A DNA stretch of 7,244 nt from an uncultured Porphyromonas sp. (GCA_945875135.1 CAMCJO010000110.1:1-7244); one strand, 5' to 3'. Positions 1 to 7,168 are shown, counted from the stretch's first letter. A program made the numbers and translations. Notes: generated by a model not told the origin, from the sequence alone.

Positions 1-1053
1 ATCACAGGAACCAATGGCAAGACGACCACCAAGGAGCTGGTCGCTGCAGTCTTGTCCGCCAAGTATCGGGTGCATGCCACGCAGGGCAACTACAACAACG
101 AGATAGGCGTCCCGCTAACCCTACTACAAGTTCGTCCTGAGCATCAGTTTGTCATCGTCGAGCTAGGCGCTTCGCACATCGGAGACATAGCTTCGCTCTG
201 CAAGCTAGCGCAGCCACAGTACGGTATCATTACGAATGTGGGGCGGGCTCACCTCTCAGGCTTTGGCACACCCGAAGGAGTCGTCAAGGCTAAGAGCGAG
301 CTGTACGCTTACCTGCGAGAGCATGACGGACAAGCCTTCTGCAATGGCGAGGATAAGACGCTCATCAGCAATCTCAATGGGCTACCCACGGTCTACTACA
401 ACGGCACTGCGTCACCACGCATCACGGGCTCCGTGCTCCCCACCGATGAGTCTGGACTGCTCAAGATAGAGTGGCGTGACCAGGAGACTGGCGAGAGCTA
501 CCAGCTAGCGACAAAGTTAGTCGGCGACTACAACCTCAACAACATACTCGCAGCCATCACCGTGGGGCTACACTTCGGTCTAGATCCGAAGACGATCAAT
601 GAGGCACTGACCAATTACCAGCCACACAATGAGCGGTCGCAAGTCCTCCCCCCGACAGCGCAGGGCAACCGTGTCATCCTCGACTGCTACAACGCCAACC
701 CCTCTAGCATGGAGGTAGCACTCAGCAGCTACTTCACGATGGACTCGCAGGGACTCAATCGTATGCTTATCCTCGGTGACATGAACGAGCTAGGCGATGC
801 AGCCGAGAGCGAGCATATCACCGTCATCAGACAGATACGGAGCTATCTCCTACGCTATCCTAAGATGGTCACTTACTTCTGCGGGCCCAACTTCTTCGCC
901 CTGCAGGCTCGCTACGGGAGCGAGCACTTCATCTTCTTCCCCTCAGCGACTGCTCTCAAGCAATACTTCACCAGACACCAACCGCAGCACAGCTTTATCC
1001 TAATCAAAGGCTCTAACTCGCACCATCTCTCGTCCATTGCGGAGCTATGCTAA
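1..1053 (+). CDS. murF: MurF, UDP-MurNAc-tripeptide:D-Ala-D-Ala ligase (5' end missing)
   Basis: This cytoplasmic ATP-dependent ligase adds D-alanyl-D-alanine to UDP-MurNAc-tripeptide, the last soluble step in making the peptidoglycan pentapeptide precursor. The reading frame is open from the first base, so the gene is cut by the window edge. The 350 residues seen lack roughly 100 N-terminal residues (the UDP-substrate domain) compared with usual MurF lengths. Visible motifs, numbered from the window start, are the P-loop GTNGKTTT (3-10), NYNNEIGVPLTLL, VELGASHIGDI, NVGRAHLSGFG (H84), the KAKSEL segment (96-101) where Mur ligases carry a carbamylated lysine, DCYNANPSSM (from D228) and LGDMNELG (near 260) of the C-terminal domain, and IKGSNSHHLS near the end. 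The NYNNEIG, DCYNANPSS and KGS motifs favour MurF over MurC, MurD or MurE. The stop codon lies inside the start of rpoN, so the two are probably translationally coupled. Confidence 0.95.
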   Translation: MTGTNGKTTTKELVAAVLSAKYRVHATQGNYNNEIGVPLTLLQVRPEHQFVIVELGASHIGDIASLCKLAQPQYGIITNVGRAHLSGFGTPEGVVKAKSELYAYLREHDGQAFCNGEDKTLISNLNGLPTVYYNGTASPRITGSVLPTDESGLLKIEWRDQETGESYQLATKLVGDYNLNNILAAITVGLHFGLDPKTINEALTNYQPHNERSQVLPPTAQGNRVILDCYNANPSSMEVALSSYFTMDSQGLNRMLILGDMNELGDAAESEHITVIRQIRSYLLRYPKMVTYFCGPNFFALQARYGSEHFIFFPSATALKQYFTRHQPQHSFILIKGSNSHHLSSIAELC

Positions 1054-2525
1054 AGAATCGCCAGCAACAGCAACTAGAGCAGCGACAGACTCTCACCGCC
1101 CGACAGATACAGCAGATACAACTGCTGGAGCTACCTGTCACCGAGCTGGAGCAACGCATCAGTGCTGAGATCGAGCGCAACCCCGCTCTCGAGGAGGGCT
1201 ATACGGCTCGAGACGATTCCAATGAAAGCAACGCAACCAACGAGCAAGTCGACCCCTCCCTAAGCCAGTCCGACCAAGATCGGCTCGAAGCGCGCAACGA
1301 GTTTGGCAATGACGACGAGATCCCAGCTTATCGACTCAGGATGATCGCCGAGAGAGAGCAGCAGCGCGAGGAGATCCCCTTTGCTGCGCACGGACTCTCC
1401 CTCACGGACTACCTCGACAACCAGCTCTCCACCCTAGAGCTCACCGAGCGGCAGCAATTGCTCGTACCTTATATAGTAGGCAACCTCCGTGAGGATGGCT
1501 ACCTAGACCGTTCGCTCCCGCTCATTGCTCAGGATCTGCTCCTCAAAGAGGGCGTCGACGCCTCCGAGCAGGAGCTCACCGAGCTACTTCAGATCATTCA
1601 GAGCTTAGACCCTCCAGGCGTTGGTGCGAGGACGCTACAAGAGTGCTTACTACTGCAACTGCACCGCATGGAGCAGAGCGAGACCGTCGTCAATGCGGAG
1701 AAGATCGTCTCTCGCTACTTCGACGACTTTGCTTACAAACGGTTCGAGCGGCTCACCAAGCGAGGCTTTGATCAGAAGCAACTCGAAGAGGTCTCGGCAC
1801 TCATTCACCAGCTATCGCCCAAGCCGGGCAACGGCTTTGACTCCTCGGCTGAGACCCTTCTCTCGAAGGTGACGCCAGACTTCATCATCACCGAGCATGA
1901 GGGCGAGCTCACCCTGACCCTCACCGACCAGCGCGAGATACCCGCCCTGACCGTGTCGCCGAGCTACAAGCAGATGATCGCCGACTACCGTGATGCGTCA
2001 GAGAGCGAGCGAGCTAAGCTCAAGGAGACGATCCAGTACACCCGCGACCGAGTCAAGGATGCCGAGTGGTTTATCTCCGCCTTGCAGCAGCGCTACGACA
2101 CCCTCCGCACCACCATGACCATCATCATGACGCTGCAACGAGATTTCTTCCTCTCAGGCGACATCGTAGACCTGCGCCCCATGATCCTCAAAGACGTCGC
2201 CGAGCTAGCCCGACTAGACATCAGCACCATCTCACGCGTCAGCAATAGCAAGTACGTGCAGTGCCAGTGGGGCATTTACCCCGTCAAGTTCTTCTTTAGC
2301 GAAAGCATGCAAGCCAAGGACGGTAGTGACGTCTCCACCAAAGTGATCAAAGATTGCCTCAAGCAGATCATCGACGGGGAAGACCCACGCCATCCACTCA
2401 CAGACGACCAACTCACGGAGGCACTCTCACAGCAAGGCTACGACATAGCGCGCCGCACCACCGCCAAGTATCGACAGCAGCTCGGACTCCCCACGGCTCG
2501 CCTGCGTCGCAAGCTGACTAAGTAA
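1047..2525 (+). CDS. rpoN: RNA polymerase sigma-54 factor RpoN
   Basis: This is the alternative sigma factor that directs RNA polymerase to -24/-12 promoters and needs an AAA+ enhancer-binding activator to open them. All parts of the family are present in 492 residues, a normal length. The Q/L-rich activator-interacting region I is at about 14-51 (TARQIQQIQLLELP, then IERNPALEEG). An acidic variable region II spans about 55-105. The core-binding region includes LDPPGVGAR (187-195) and LSPKPGNGF. A helix-turn-helix lies at about 382-402 (LKDVAELARLDISTISRV), followed by SKYVQCQWGIYPVKFFFSE. The RpoN box ARRTTAKYR is at about 468-476 and differs from the usual ARRTVAKYRE by V to T at position 5 and E to Q at position 10. 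The start ATG overlaps the murF stop as ATGCTAA. A GGAG lies only 2 bases before the ATG, too close for a normal ribosome binding site, so expression probably depends on coupling to murF. Confidence 0.97.
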   Translation: MLKNRQQQQLEQRQTLTARQIQQIQLLELPVTELEQRISAEIERNPALEEGYTARDDSNESNATNEQVDPSLSQSDQDRLEARNEFGNDDEIPAYRLRMIAEREQQREEIPFAAHGLSLTDYLDNQLSTLELTERQQLLVPYIVGNLREDGYLDRSLPLIAQDLLLKEGVDASEQELTELLQIIQSLDPPGVGARTLQECLLLQLHRMEQSETVVNAEKIVSRYFDDFAYKRFERLTKRGFDQKQLEEVSALIHQLSPKPGNGFDSSAETLLSKVTPDFIITEHEGELTLTLTDQREIPALTVSPSYKQMIADYRDASESERAKLKETIQYTRDRVKDAEWFISALQQRYDTLRTTMTIIMTLQRDFFLSGDIVDLRPMILKDVAELARLDISTISRVSNSKYVQCQWGIYPVKFFFSESMQAKDGSDVSTKVIKDCLKQIIDGEDPRHPLTDDQLTEALSQQGYDIARRTTAKYRQQLGLPTARLRRKLTK

Positions 2526-2531
2526 CCGTTT

Positions 2532-5168
2532 ATGCAAACGAAGCGTAGCTACCTCATCCTGCTCTGGAGCTTCCTATGCCTCCTCCCCTCCATCCTCACG
2601 GGACAAGTCTCTAGCAGCACCACCATCTCGGGCATCCTATACGACCGGCAGACAGGAGAGGCAGTTCCCTACGCCACCATCTCTACCCAGACACGCCAGA
2701 GCATCACCGGAACAGCCAGTGACGACAAGGGCGCCTTCACCATCAAGCTACGATACGAAGAGATAGCGCAAGACACCATCGTGCTACAGATCAGCTGTAT
2801 AGGCTATGAGGGGCGAACATTGCATCTGGACAAATACCAAGACTACGAATTAGGACGCATCCCGCTCTCCCGAAAAGCAACAGACATAGAGACGGTCGTC
2901 GTCAAGCCGAAGAAAGAGCGCTACCGACGCAAGGGGAATCCCGCCGTAACCATCATGCGTCAGGTGATGCAGCACAAAGAGCGCAACCACCTATCCGCCC
3001 TACCCAACTACTCCTACCAGCTCTACCAGAAGACCCTCCTCGCTCAGGGAGACATCACACGAGGCAAGGGCTACTGGGGCATTCCCAAGTGGCGCATGAA
3101 GAACTTCGTCGATAGCTCTGCCCTCGCTAGGACACCCATCCTCCCCTTCTCCCTACGTGAGCGACATCTCGTCTACGCACAGCAAGGTGGACACCCAGAG
3201 AACCCGCTACTCCTCGGCACACGACACAAAGGGGTCGAGCAGATCGTTGACGAGGGACTGCTATCGAGCAATATAGATGCCCTCCTAGCTCCCGTAGACA
3301 TCTACGACAACGACCTGCCACTACTCTCCAAAGAAATCATCGGCCCCCTGCACTCGCAGCTCGGCATCACCTTCTACAAATACTACCTCCTAGACACCAT
3401 CCCAGACTCATCTGGCAATCCCTGCTATCAGATACAGTTCGTACCAATAGAGATGCGTGACGCAGGCTTTTCGGGTACGCTACTGATAGACACCGTGGAC
3501 TACAGCATCCACGCTGTAGAGATGCGACTACCCACCACCGCCAATGTCAACTGGATAGATCGCCTAGAGATCACAATCGACTACGCCCCGCAGAACATCA
3601 CGCGACCAGACGGAAGGCCCGACACCCTATGGCTCCCCGAGCGACAACGGCTCGATGCGCTCTTTCGCGTCTCCAAGCGACTAGACATCTCCGCCTTAGC
3701 GCGTGTCACCTCCCTCTATAGCCACTACGAGACAGGTGTCACGGCACTACGACCCGAGACGCTCGACCCTCGTCTCCTCCTCCCTGCCGATACGCTCCAG
3801 CAACTTATGACACGCGTCATCGACGACTACGGACTGGTCGTTCGTCCCGAGCCGATCGACTCCACTGAGCAGCGCGCCACACAGCTCGTAGACTACATCC
3901 TCCACGACCCTGGGTACAAGCTCTTTTCGCTAGGAGCTAGGATGGCTTCCGTAGGCTTTATCCCGATACCTGCCGAGCCACTACATCGTGAGCGAGTCTA
4001 TGTAGATCTCGGTCCCCTAGAGACCCTCATCAGTGCCAACATGATCGAGGGCGTACGGCTACGCCTTGGAGGTATGACCACAGCGAGACTGCACAATCAG
4101 CTCTTTGCCGAGGGATATGTCACCTACGGCTTTAAGGACAAAAAGTGGAAGTACTACGCCCGCCTCACCTACGCTACTAAGCCAAAAGAGCTACACCCCC
4201 ATACCTACCCCCGAAACAACTTTGCGCTCTCCATACGCAACGACCTCTTCTTCCCTGGGGAGGAGAGCTACGGACTGTACAAAGATGGCATCGCCTCCAT
4301 CTTTGGTACCTACACCATCACACGGCGCTACTACGGACTAGATATAGAGGCTTCGCACGAGATAGACTGGTCGCCTAGCCTCTACTCCAACATCTGGGTC
4401 GACTACCAGCGCCAGCGCCCCACAGGCACGCTCCACTACTACTCGATAGATGCCGATGGCAAGCAATACGAAGTCCACGAACTACGACAGACCGAGATCG
4501 GAGCCTCGCTCAGCTGGACACCTGGACGCACCCCCTACTCAGGACGCAAGCCTGGTAGCATCGTCTCGGCAGACATCTACAAGCCCACCTTTACACTCTC
4601 AGGGTCAATCTACCCACGAGATCTATGGGGCAACGATCAGACCCACGGTGCGCTCCATCTCGCCTACAGCCAGAGACTATACCTCAGCATATTTGGCGCA
4701 CTCGACATAACCCTCCAGAGTGGTATCGCTCTAGGCAATACGCCACAGTCTCAGCTCTTCACGCCATACGGCAATCGCGCCTGGCTACTCGTCCCTGATG
4801 CCTTCCAGACTATACAACCCCTTGAGTTCATAGCTGACAAATACCTCGACTTCAAGCTCCTCTATCGTATGGAGGGACTGCTCTTCAACCGCATCCCGCT
4901 CGTCAAGCGTCTCGGACTGCGCGAGCTCGTCGGCATACATGGTTACTGGGGCGACACATCGCCACGACACATCACTCCACGCCCTGGGCAAATCCTTCTA
5001 CCCTCCTACGCCGAGCCTATGCGCAACGACCTACACCTAGAGCTCTCGGCTGGGCTGAGCAACATCTTCAAGGTGCTCTCCGTCCAATACTTCTACCGCA
5101 TCACAGGCAAAGGGATCCCCCCGCTCCAGCGTCACTCCGTTCGCCTAGGCATCTCCGTCTCCTTCTGA
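2532..5168 (+). CDS. DUF5686-type outer-membrane protein with carboxypeptidase-regulatory-like domain
   Basis: A predicted exported protein of 878 residues with no established biochemical role. Residues 1 to about 25 form a type I signal peptide: MQTKRS, then a hydrophobic stretch ending near LTGQ. Residues about 31-115 resemble the carboxypeptidase-D regulatory-like beta-sandwich found at the N-terminus of many Bacteroidota TonB-dependent and related outer-membrane proteins (ISGILYDRQTGEAVPYATI ... SCIGYEG). A short charged linker leads to GNPAVTIMRQVMQHKERN (135 onward), typical of the DUF5686 family. The rest is rich in alternating aromatic and polar residues and ends in RLGISVSF; a terminal phenylalanine is the usual outer-membrane barrel signature. 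No TonB plug domain was recognised, so I do not call it a TonB-dependent receptor. It starts 6 bases after rpoN with no clear Shine-Dalgarno and is probably co-transcribed. The family call rests on recognition of its overall layout; the substrate is unknown. Confidence 0.85.
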   Translation: MQTKRSYLILLWSFLCLLPSILTGQVSSSTTISGILYDRQTGEAVPYATISTQTRQSITGTASDDKGAFTIKLRYEEIAQDTIVLQISCIGYEGRTLHLDKYQDYELGRIPLSRKATDIETVVVKPKKERYRRKGNPAVTIMRQVMQHKERNHLSALPNYSYQLYQKTLLAQGDITRGKGYWGIPKWRMKNFVDSSALARTPILPFSLRERHLVYAQQGGHPENPLLLGTRHKGVEQIVDEGLLSSNIDALLAPVDIYDNDLPLLSKEIIGPLHSQLGITFYKYYLLDTIPDSSGNPCYQIQFVPIEMRDAGFSGTLLIDTVDYSIHAVEMRLPTTANVNWIDRLEITIDYAPQNITRPDGRPDTLWLPERQRLDALFRVSKRLDISALARVTSLYSHYETGVTALRPETLDPRLLLPADTLQQLMTRVIDDYGLVVRPEPIDSTEQRATQLVDYILHDPGYKLFSLGARMASVGFIPIPAEPLHRERVYVDLGPLETLISANMIEGVRLRLGGMTTARLHNQLFAEGYVTYGFKDKKWKYYARLTYATKPKELHPHTYPRNNFALSIRNDLFFPGEESYGLYKDGIASIFGTYTITRRYYGLDIEASHEIDWSPSLYSNIWVDYQRQRPTGTLHYYSIDADGKQYEVHELRQTEIGASLSWTPGRTPYSGRKPGSIVSADIYKPTFTLSGSIYPRDLWGNDQTHGALHLAYSQRLYLSIFGALDITLQSGIALGNTPQSQLFTPYGNRAWLLVPDAFQTIQPLEFIADKYLDFKLLYRMEGLLFNRIPLVKRLGLRELVGIHGYWGDTSPRHITPRPGQILLPSYAEPMRNDLHLELSAGLSNIFKVLSVQYFYRITGKGIPPLQRHSVRLGISVSF

Positions 5169-5176
5169 CATAGTTC

Positions 5177-5216
5177 AGAGAAGTCGCCTATTGTCTCGTG
5201 AGATTCTCTTTTTCTT
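5177..5216 (+). terminator. possible intrinsic terminator of the murF-rpoN-DUF5686 operon
   Basis: AGAGAA (5177-5182) is complementary to TTCTCT (5204-5209), and a smaller TCTC/GAGA pairing is nested inside. The right arm runs straight into TTTTTCTT (5209-5216). It lies 9 bases after the stop codon. The 6-bp outer stem is AT-rich and the loop is long, so it would be weak; the T-run and position are what support it. Confidence 0.35.
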
Positions 5217-5219
5217 CCG

Positions 5220-5227
5220 TATATTTG
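5220..5227 (+). promoter_or_regulatory. Bacteroidota-type -7 promoter box for the antiporter gene
   Basis: TATATTTG matches the TAnnTTTG consensus of the main Bacteroidota sigma factor exactly. It sits in the only sizeable gap before the antiporter and would place transcription start near 5231-5235, giving a leader of about 75 bases. No TTTG or TTG is seen at the usual -33 distance; the nearest TTG (5191-5193) is 26 bases upstream, too far, so the call rests on the -7 box alone. Confidence 0.5.
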
Positions 5228-5233
5228 TAGGGA

Positions 5234-5263
5234 GTTATGCGATCTCTGTGAGAGGCGTATAGT
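5234..5263 (+). promoter_or_regulatory. possible stem-loop at the 5' end of the antiporter mRNA leader
   Basis: GTTATGCGATCTCT (5234-5247) can pair with AGAGGCGTATAGT (5251-5263) around a GTG loop. The pairing has nine Watson-Crick pairs, four G-T wobbles and one bulged A at 5242. It begins almost exactly where transcription from the TATATTTG box should start, so it would cap the transcript. It could protect the mRNA or act as a regulatory leader; it does not resemble any riboswitch I know. The wobbles make it only moderately stable. Confidence 0.3.
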
Positions 5264-5308
5264 ACTCATCATACAATCCTTTCAGTATTATTTACTTAGC
5301 ATCAGTTT

Positions 5309-6859
5309 ATGCTTCTATCCACTGAGACCTTTCTGATTATTGGTTCCATCGTCATCTTTGTCGGTATCTTGCTGGGTAAGGTAGGAGCCCGCTTTGGAGT
5401 GCCAGCCCTGCTCCTCTTCTTGCTGACGGGTATGCTCTTTGGCGTAGATGGTATCGGTATACAGTTTAGCAACATGCGAGGCGTACAGTCCATCGGTATT
5501 GTAGCGCTCTCGATCATCCTCTTTTCTGGTGGTATGGGTACCAAGCTCTCGCAGATACGTCCCGTCATAAGCGAGGGTATCGCTCTAAGTACCATAGGCG
5601 TGCTGCTCACGACCATCTTTACAGGCCTACTCATCTTCGGTGTGACGCACTACCTCTTTGCCTCGCTCACCTTCTCGCTACCTATCGCTATCCTACTGGC
5701 GGCCACGATGTCTAGTACCGACTCTGCCTCGGTCTTTGCGATCCTGCGCTCGCAGCGTGTGCATCTTAAGGAAAACCTCAAGCCACTCCTAGAGCTAGAG
5801 AGCGGTAGCAACGACCCGATGGCCTATATGATCACCGTCGCACTCATTGGCTTCGTCATGGGGGGCGACACCTCCCTCTGGGGCGTGGCGGGGAGTCTCG
5901 TACTGCAGTTCCTCTTTGGCATCATCGGAGGCTTTTTCTTTGGCTGGCTATGCGTCAAGATGCTCAACAATCTGAACATTCAGAACGAAGTACTCTACCC
6001 CATAGCACTCCTTTGCCTCGTCATGATCACCTACGTGAGTACCTGGTATATAGGTGGCAATGGTTATCTAGCAGTCTATATCGCGGGCATCTATCTTGGG
6101 AATAGTAAGATCACGGCTCGAAGGTCTGTGTACGGCTTCTTCGATGGTATCACCTGGCTGGTGCAGATCGTACTCTTCATCATGCTAGGACTACTGGTCA
6201 ACCCGAGCGACATGCTTCCCGTACTGCTCCCGACGCTCATCATAGCTGTGCTGATGATGTTTGTAGCTCGTCCGCTCGCATGCTTCGTGACGCTACTCCC
6301 CTTTCGCCAGCTCTCCTTCAAGGCTCGCCTCTTCACCTCTTGGGTCGGTCTGCGTGGAGCGGCGCCCATCCTCTTTGCCACCTACCCTGTACTAGCTGAG
6401 GTACCCCAATCGAATTACATCTTCACCATCGTCTTTGTCATTACACTAGTATCGCTCATCTGTCAGGGCATGACGATCACGCCCGTGGCTCGTGCGCTAC
6501 ATCTCGCTGAGCCTGCCCCCCCTGAGGGCTACTTCATGGGAGTCGAGATCCCTGAGGAGACCAATACAAGCATGGAGGAGCGTATTGTCGTGGAGGAGAT
6601 GCTCGCTGAGGGGCATCTGCTTAAAGACTTAGCACTCAATCCCGATGAGCTGGTCATCCTCGTACGTCGTAATGATCGCTACATAGTACCTAAGGGTGGA
6701 CTACACCTGCATCCCAACGATATCCTGCTCATCGTCTCCGAGCGAAATGAACCTGAGCGGGAGTATCTAGAGATCCCTAACACAGCCCTCTTCACTCGCT
6801 TGAGGAGGACCCTCGGACAGGTCACTAGCCACAAGGGTAAAAAGCGATCTGATAGTTAA
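5309..6859 (+). CDS. CPA1-family potassium/proton antiporter (NhaP2/CvrA-like) with RCK_C domain
   Basis: An inner-membrane antiporter that probably exports K+ (possibly Na+) in exchange for protons, serving ion, pH and volume balance. The 516 residues begin with about a dozen hydrophobic segments (roughly 7-400). The ion-binding region shows SSTDSASVF (T137, D138) and LELESGSNDPMA with N168 and D169, the ND pair typical of electroneutral CPA1 exchangers and close to the ESGSNDPMA motif of E. coli NhaP2/CvrA. Residues about 418-481 form an RCK_C (TrkA-C) domain (GHLLKDLALNPDELVILVRRN ... GGLHLHPNDILLIVS), a likely ligand-sensing part. A basic tail follows. It is shorter than E. coli NhaP2 (about 578 residues) and seems to lack the CorC/HlyC-like C-terminal domain. 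The start is the first ATG after an in-frame stop at 5297-5299; no Shine-Dalgarno is seen. It is flanked by gaps on both sides, so it is probably transcribed alone. Ion preference cannot be read from sequence. Confidence 0.92.
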   Translation: MLLSTETFLIIGSIVIFVGILLGKVGARFGVPALLLFLLTGMLFGVDGIGIQFSNMRGVQSIGIVALSIILFSGGMGTKLSQIRPVISEGIALSTIGVLLTTIFTGLLIFGVTHYLFASLTFSLPIAILLAATMSSTDSASVFAILRSQRVHLKENLKPLLELESGSNDPMAYMITVALIGFVMGGDTSLWGVAGSLVLQFLFGIIGGFFFGWLCVKMLNNLNIQNEVLYPIALLCLVMITYVSTWYIGGNGYLAVYIAGIYLGNSKITARRSVYGFFDGITWLVQIVLFIMLGLLVNPSDMLPVLLPTLIIAVLMMFVARPLACFVTLLPFRQLSFKARLFTSWVGLRGAAPILFATYPVLAEVPQSNYIFTIVFVITLVSLICQGMTITPVARALHLAEPAPPEGYFMGVEIPEETNTSMEERIVVEEMLAEGHLLKDLALNPDELVILVRRNDRYIVPKGGLHLHPNDILLIVSERNEPEREYLEIPNTALFTRLRRTLGQVTSHKGKKRSDS

Positions 6860-6917
6860 ACGGTCATACCTACTCTTAGCTAGTCTACGCTCGACAAACG
6901 AATAGCTGTACATATAA

Positions 6918-6952
6918 AGCTCCCCTCTCGAATCACTCTCGTGAGGGGGGCT
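6918..6952 (+). terminator. strong hairpin after the antiporter gene, probable terminator
   Basis: AGCTCCCCTC (6918-6927) pairs with GAGGGGGGCT (6943-6952) over 10 bp with one T-G wobble. After a T-T mismatch an inner CGA/TCG stem (6929-6931 with 6939-6941) closes a 7-base loop. It lies about 60 bases after the antiporter stop. The bases after it (ATCTGTATCC) are not a proper T-run, so it may act as a processing or mRNA-stabilising hairpin rather than a classic intrinsic terminator. Confidence 0.6.
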
Positions 6953-7008
6953 ATCTGTATCCTCTGACAGGAGCTACACATTAGCGACAAGCGAGACATA
7001 GATGAGCG

Positions 7009-7023
7009 CATTATAATATAATG
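7009..7023. repeat. perfect AT-rich palindrome CATTATA-A-TATAATG
   Basis: CATTATA (7009-7015) and TATAATG (7017-7023) are perfect inverted arms around a central A at 7016. A second inverted pair, ACACATTA (6976-6983) and TAATGTGT (7019-7026), overlaps the right arm with a 35-base spacer. Such a site could bind a dimeric regulator, or could arise by chance in AT-rich DNA; no function is assigned. Confidence 0.4.
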
Positions 7024-7070
7024 TGTCACCCCTGCCCTCTAACCTCTAATCCCTATTTACATATCTTTAC

Positions 7071-7093
7071 GGGGAAATTCGTCCGATTTCCTC
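7071..7093. repeat. hairpin next to the CCACGTGG array
   Basis: GGGGAAAT (7071-7078) pairs with ATTTCCTC (7086-7093), 8 bp with one G-T wobble, extendable by a T-G pair to a 5-base loop. It is followed by CTTTCTC and then, within 10 bases, by the first unit of the palindrome array, so it may be part of one composite element. Confidence 0.4.
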
Positions 7094-7101
7094 CTTTCTC
7101 G

Positions 7102-7150
7102 AATATCCACGTGGAAAATCTCAAATCTCCACGTGGATATTTTTTATTTT
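7102..7150 (+). terminator. perfect 14-bp inverted repeat followed by a T-rich run
   Basis: AATATCCACGTGGA (7102-7115) and TCCACGTGGATATT (7128-7141) are exact reverse complements with a 12-base spacer. The right arm continues into TTTTTATTTT (7141-7150). In plus-strand RNA this has the form of an intrinsic terminator. The minus strand has no T-run after the hairpin, so the signal would work in one direction only. No gene close upstream clearly needs it, as the antiporter ends about 240 bases earlier and has its own hairpin. It may instead be part of a repeat element. Confidence 0.45.
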
Positions 7151-7168
7151 CCACGTGGGGGCGTTTTG
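7103..7168. repeat. three 22-bp units, each centred on the palindrome CCACGTGG
   Basis: CCACGTGG occurs at 7107-7114, 7129-7136 and 7151-7158, with starts exactly 22 bp apart, and nowhere else that I found in this window. Flanks are only partly shared: units begin ATAT, ATCT and TTTT and are followed by AT-rich tracts in the first two and a G-rich tract in the third. A spacing of 22 bp is about two turns of B-DNA, so all three palindromes face the same side of the helix. This fits a cooperative operator for a dimeric protein, but also a dispersed intergenic repeat family. Confidence 0.9.

Noticed and set aside
5302..5634. Minus-strand open frame of 110 codons opposite the start of the antiporter
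   Set aside because: It lies wholly antisense to a gene with clear CPA1 motifs, and its serine-, proline- and methionine-rich translation matches no family.
6091..6381. Minus-strand open frame of 96 codons inside the antiporter
   Set aside because: It is antisense to membrane segments of the antiporter and has the basic, serine-rich composition typical of a shadow frame.
7062..7069. TATCTTTA as a -7 promoter box
   Set aside because: It lacks the final G of TAnnTTTG, has no -33 element, and would lead directly into the hairpins.
7103..7168. CRISPR-like array (short repeats at regular distance)
   Set aside because: Only three units, an 8-bp core and 14-bp gaps; CRISPR repeats are about 23-40 bp with longer spacers, and no cas gene is near.
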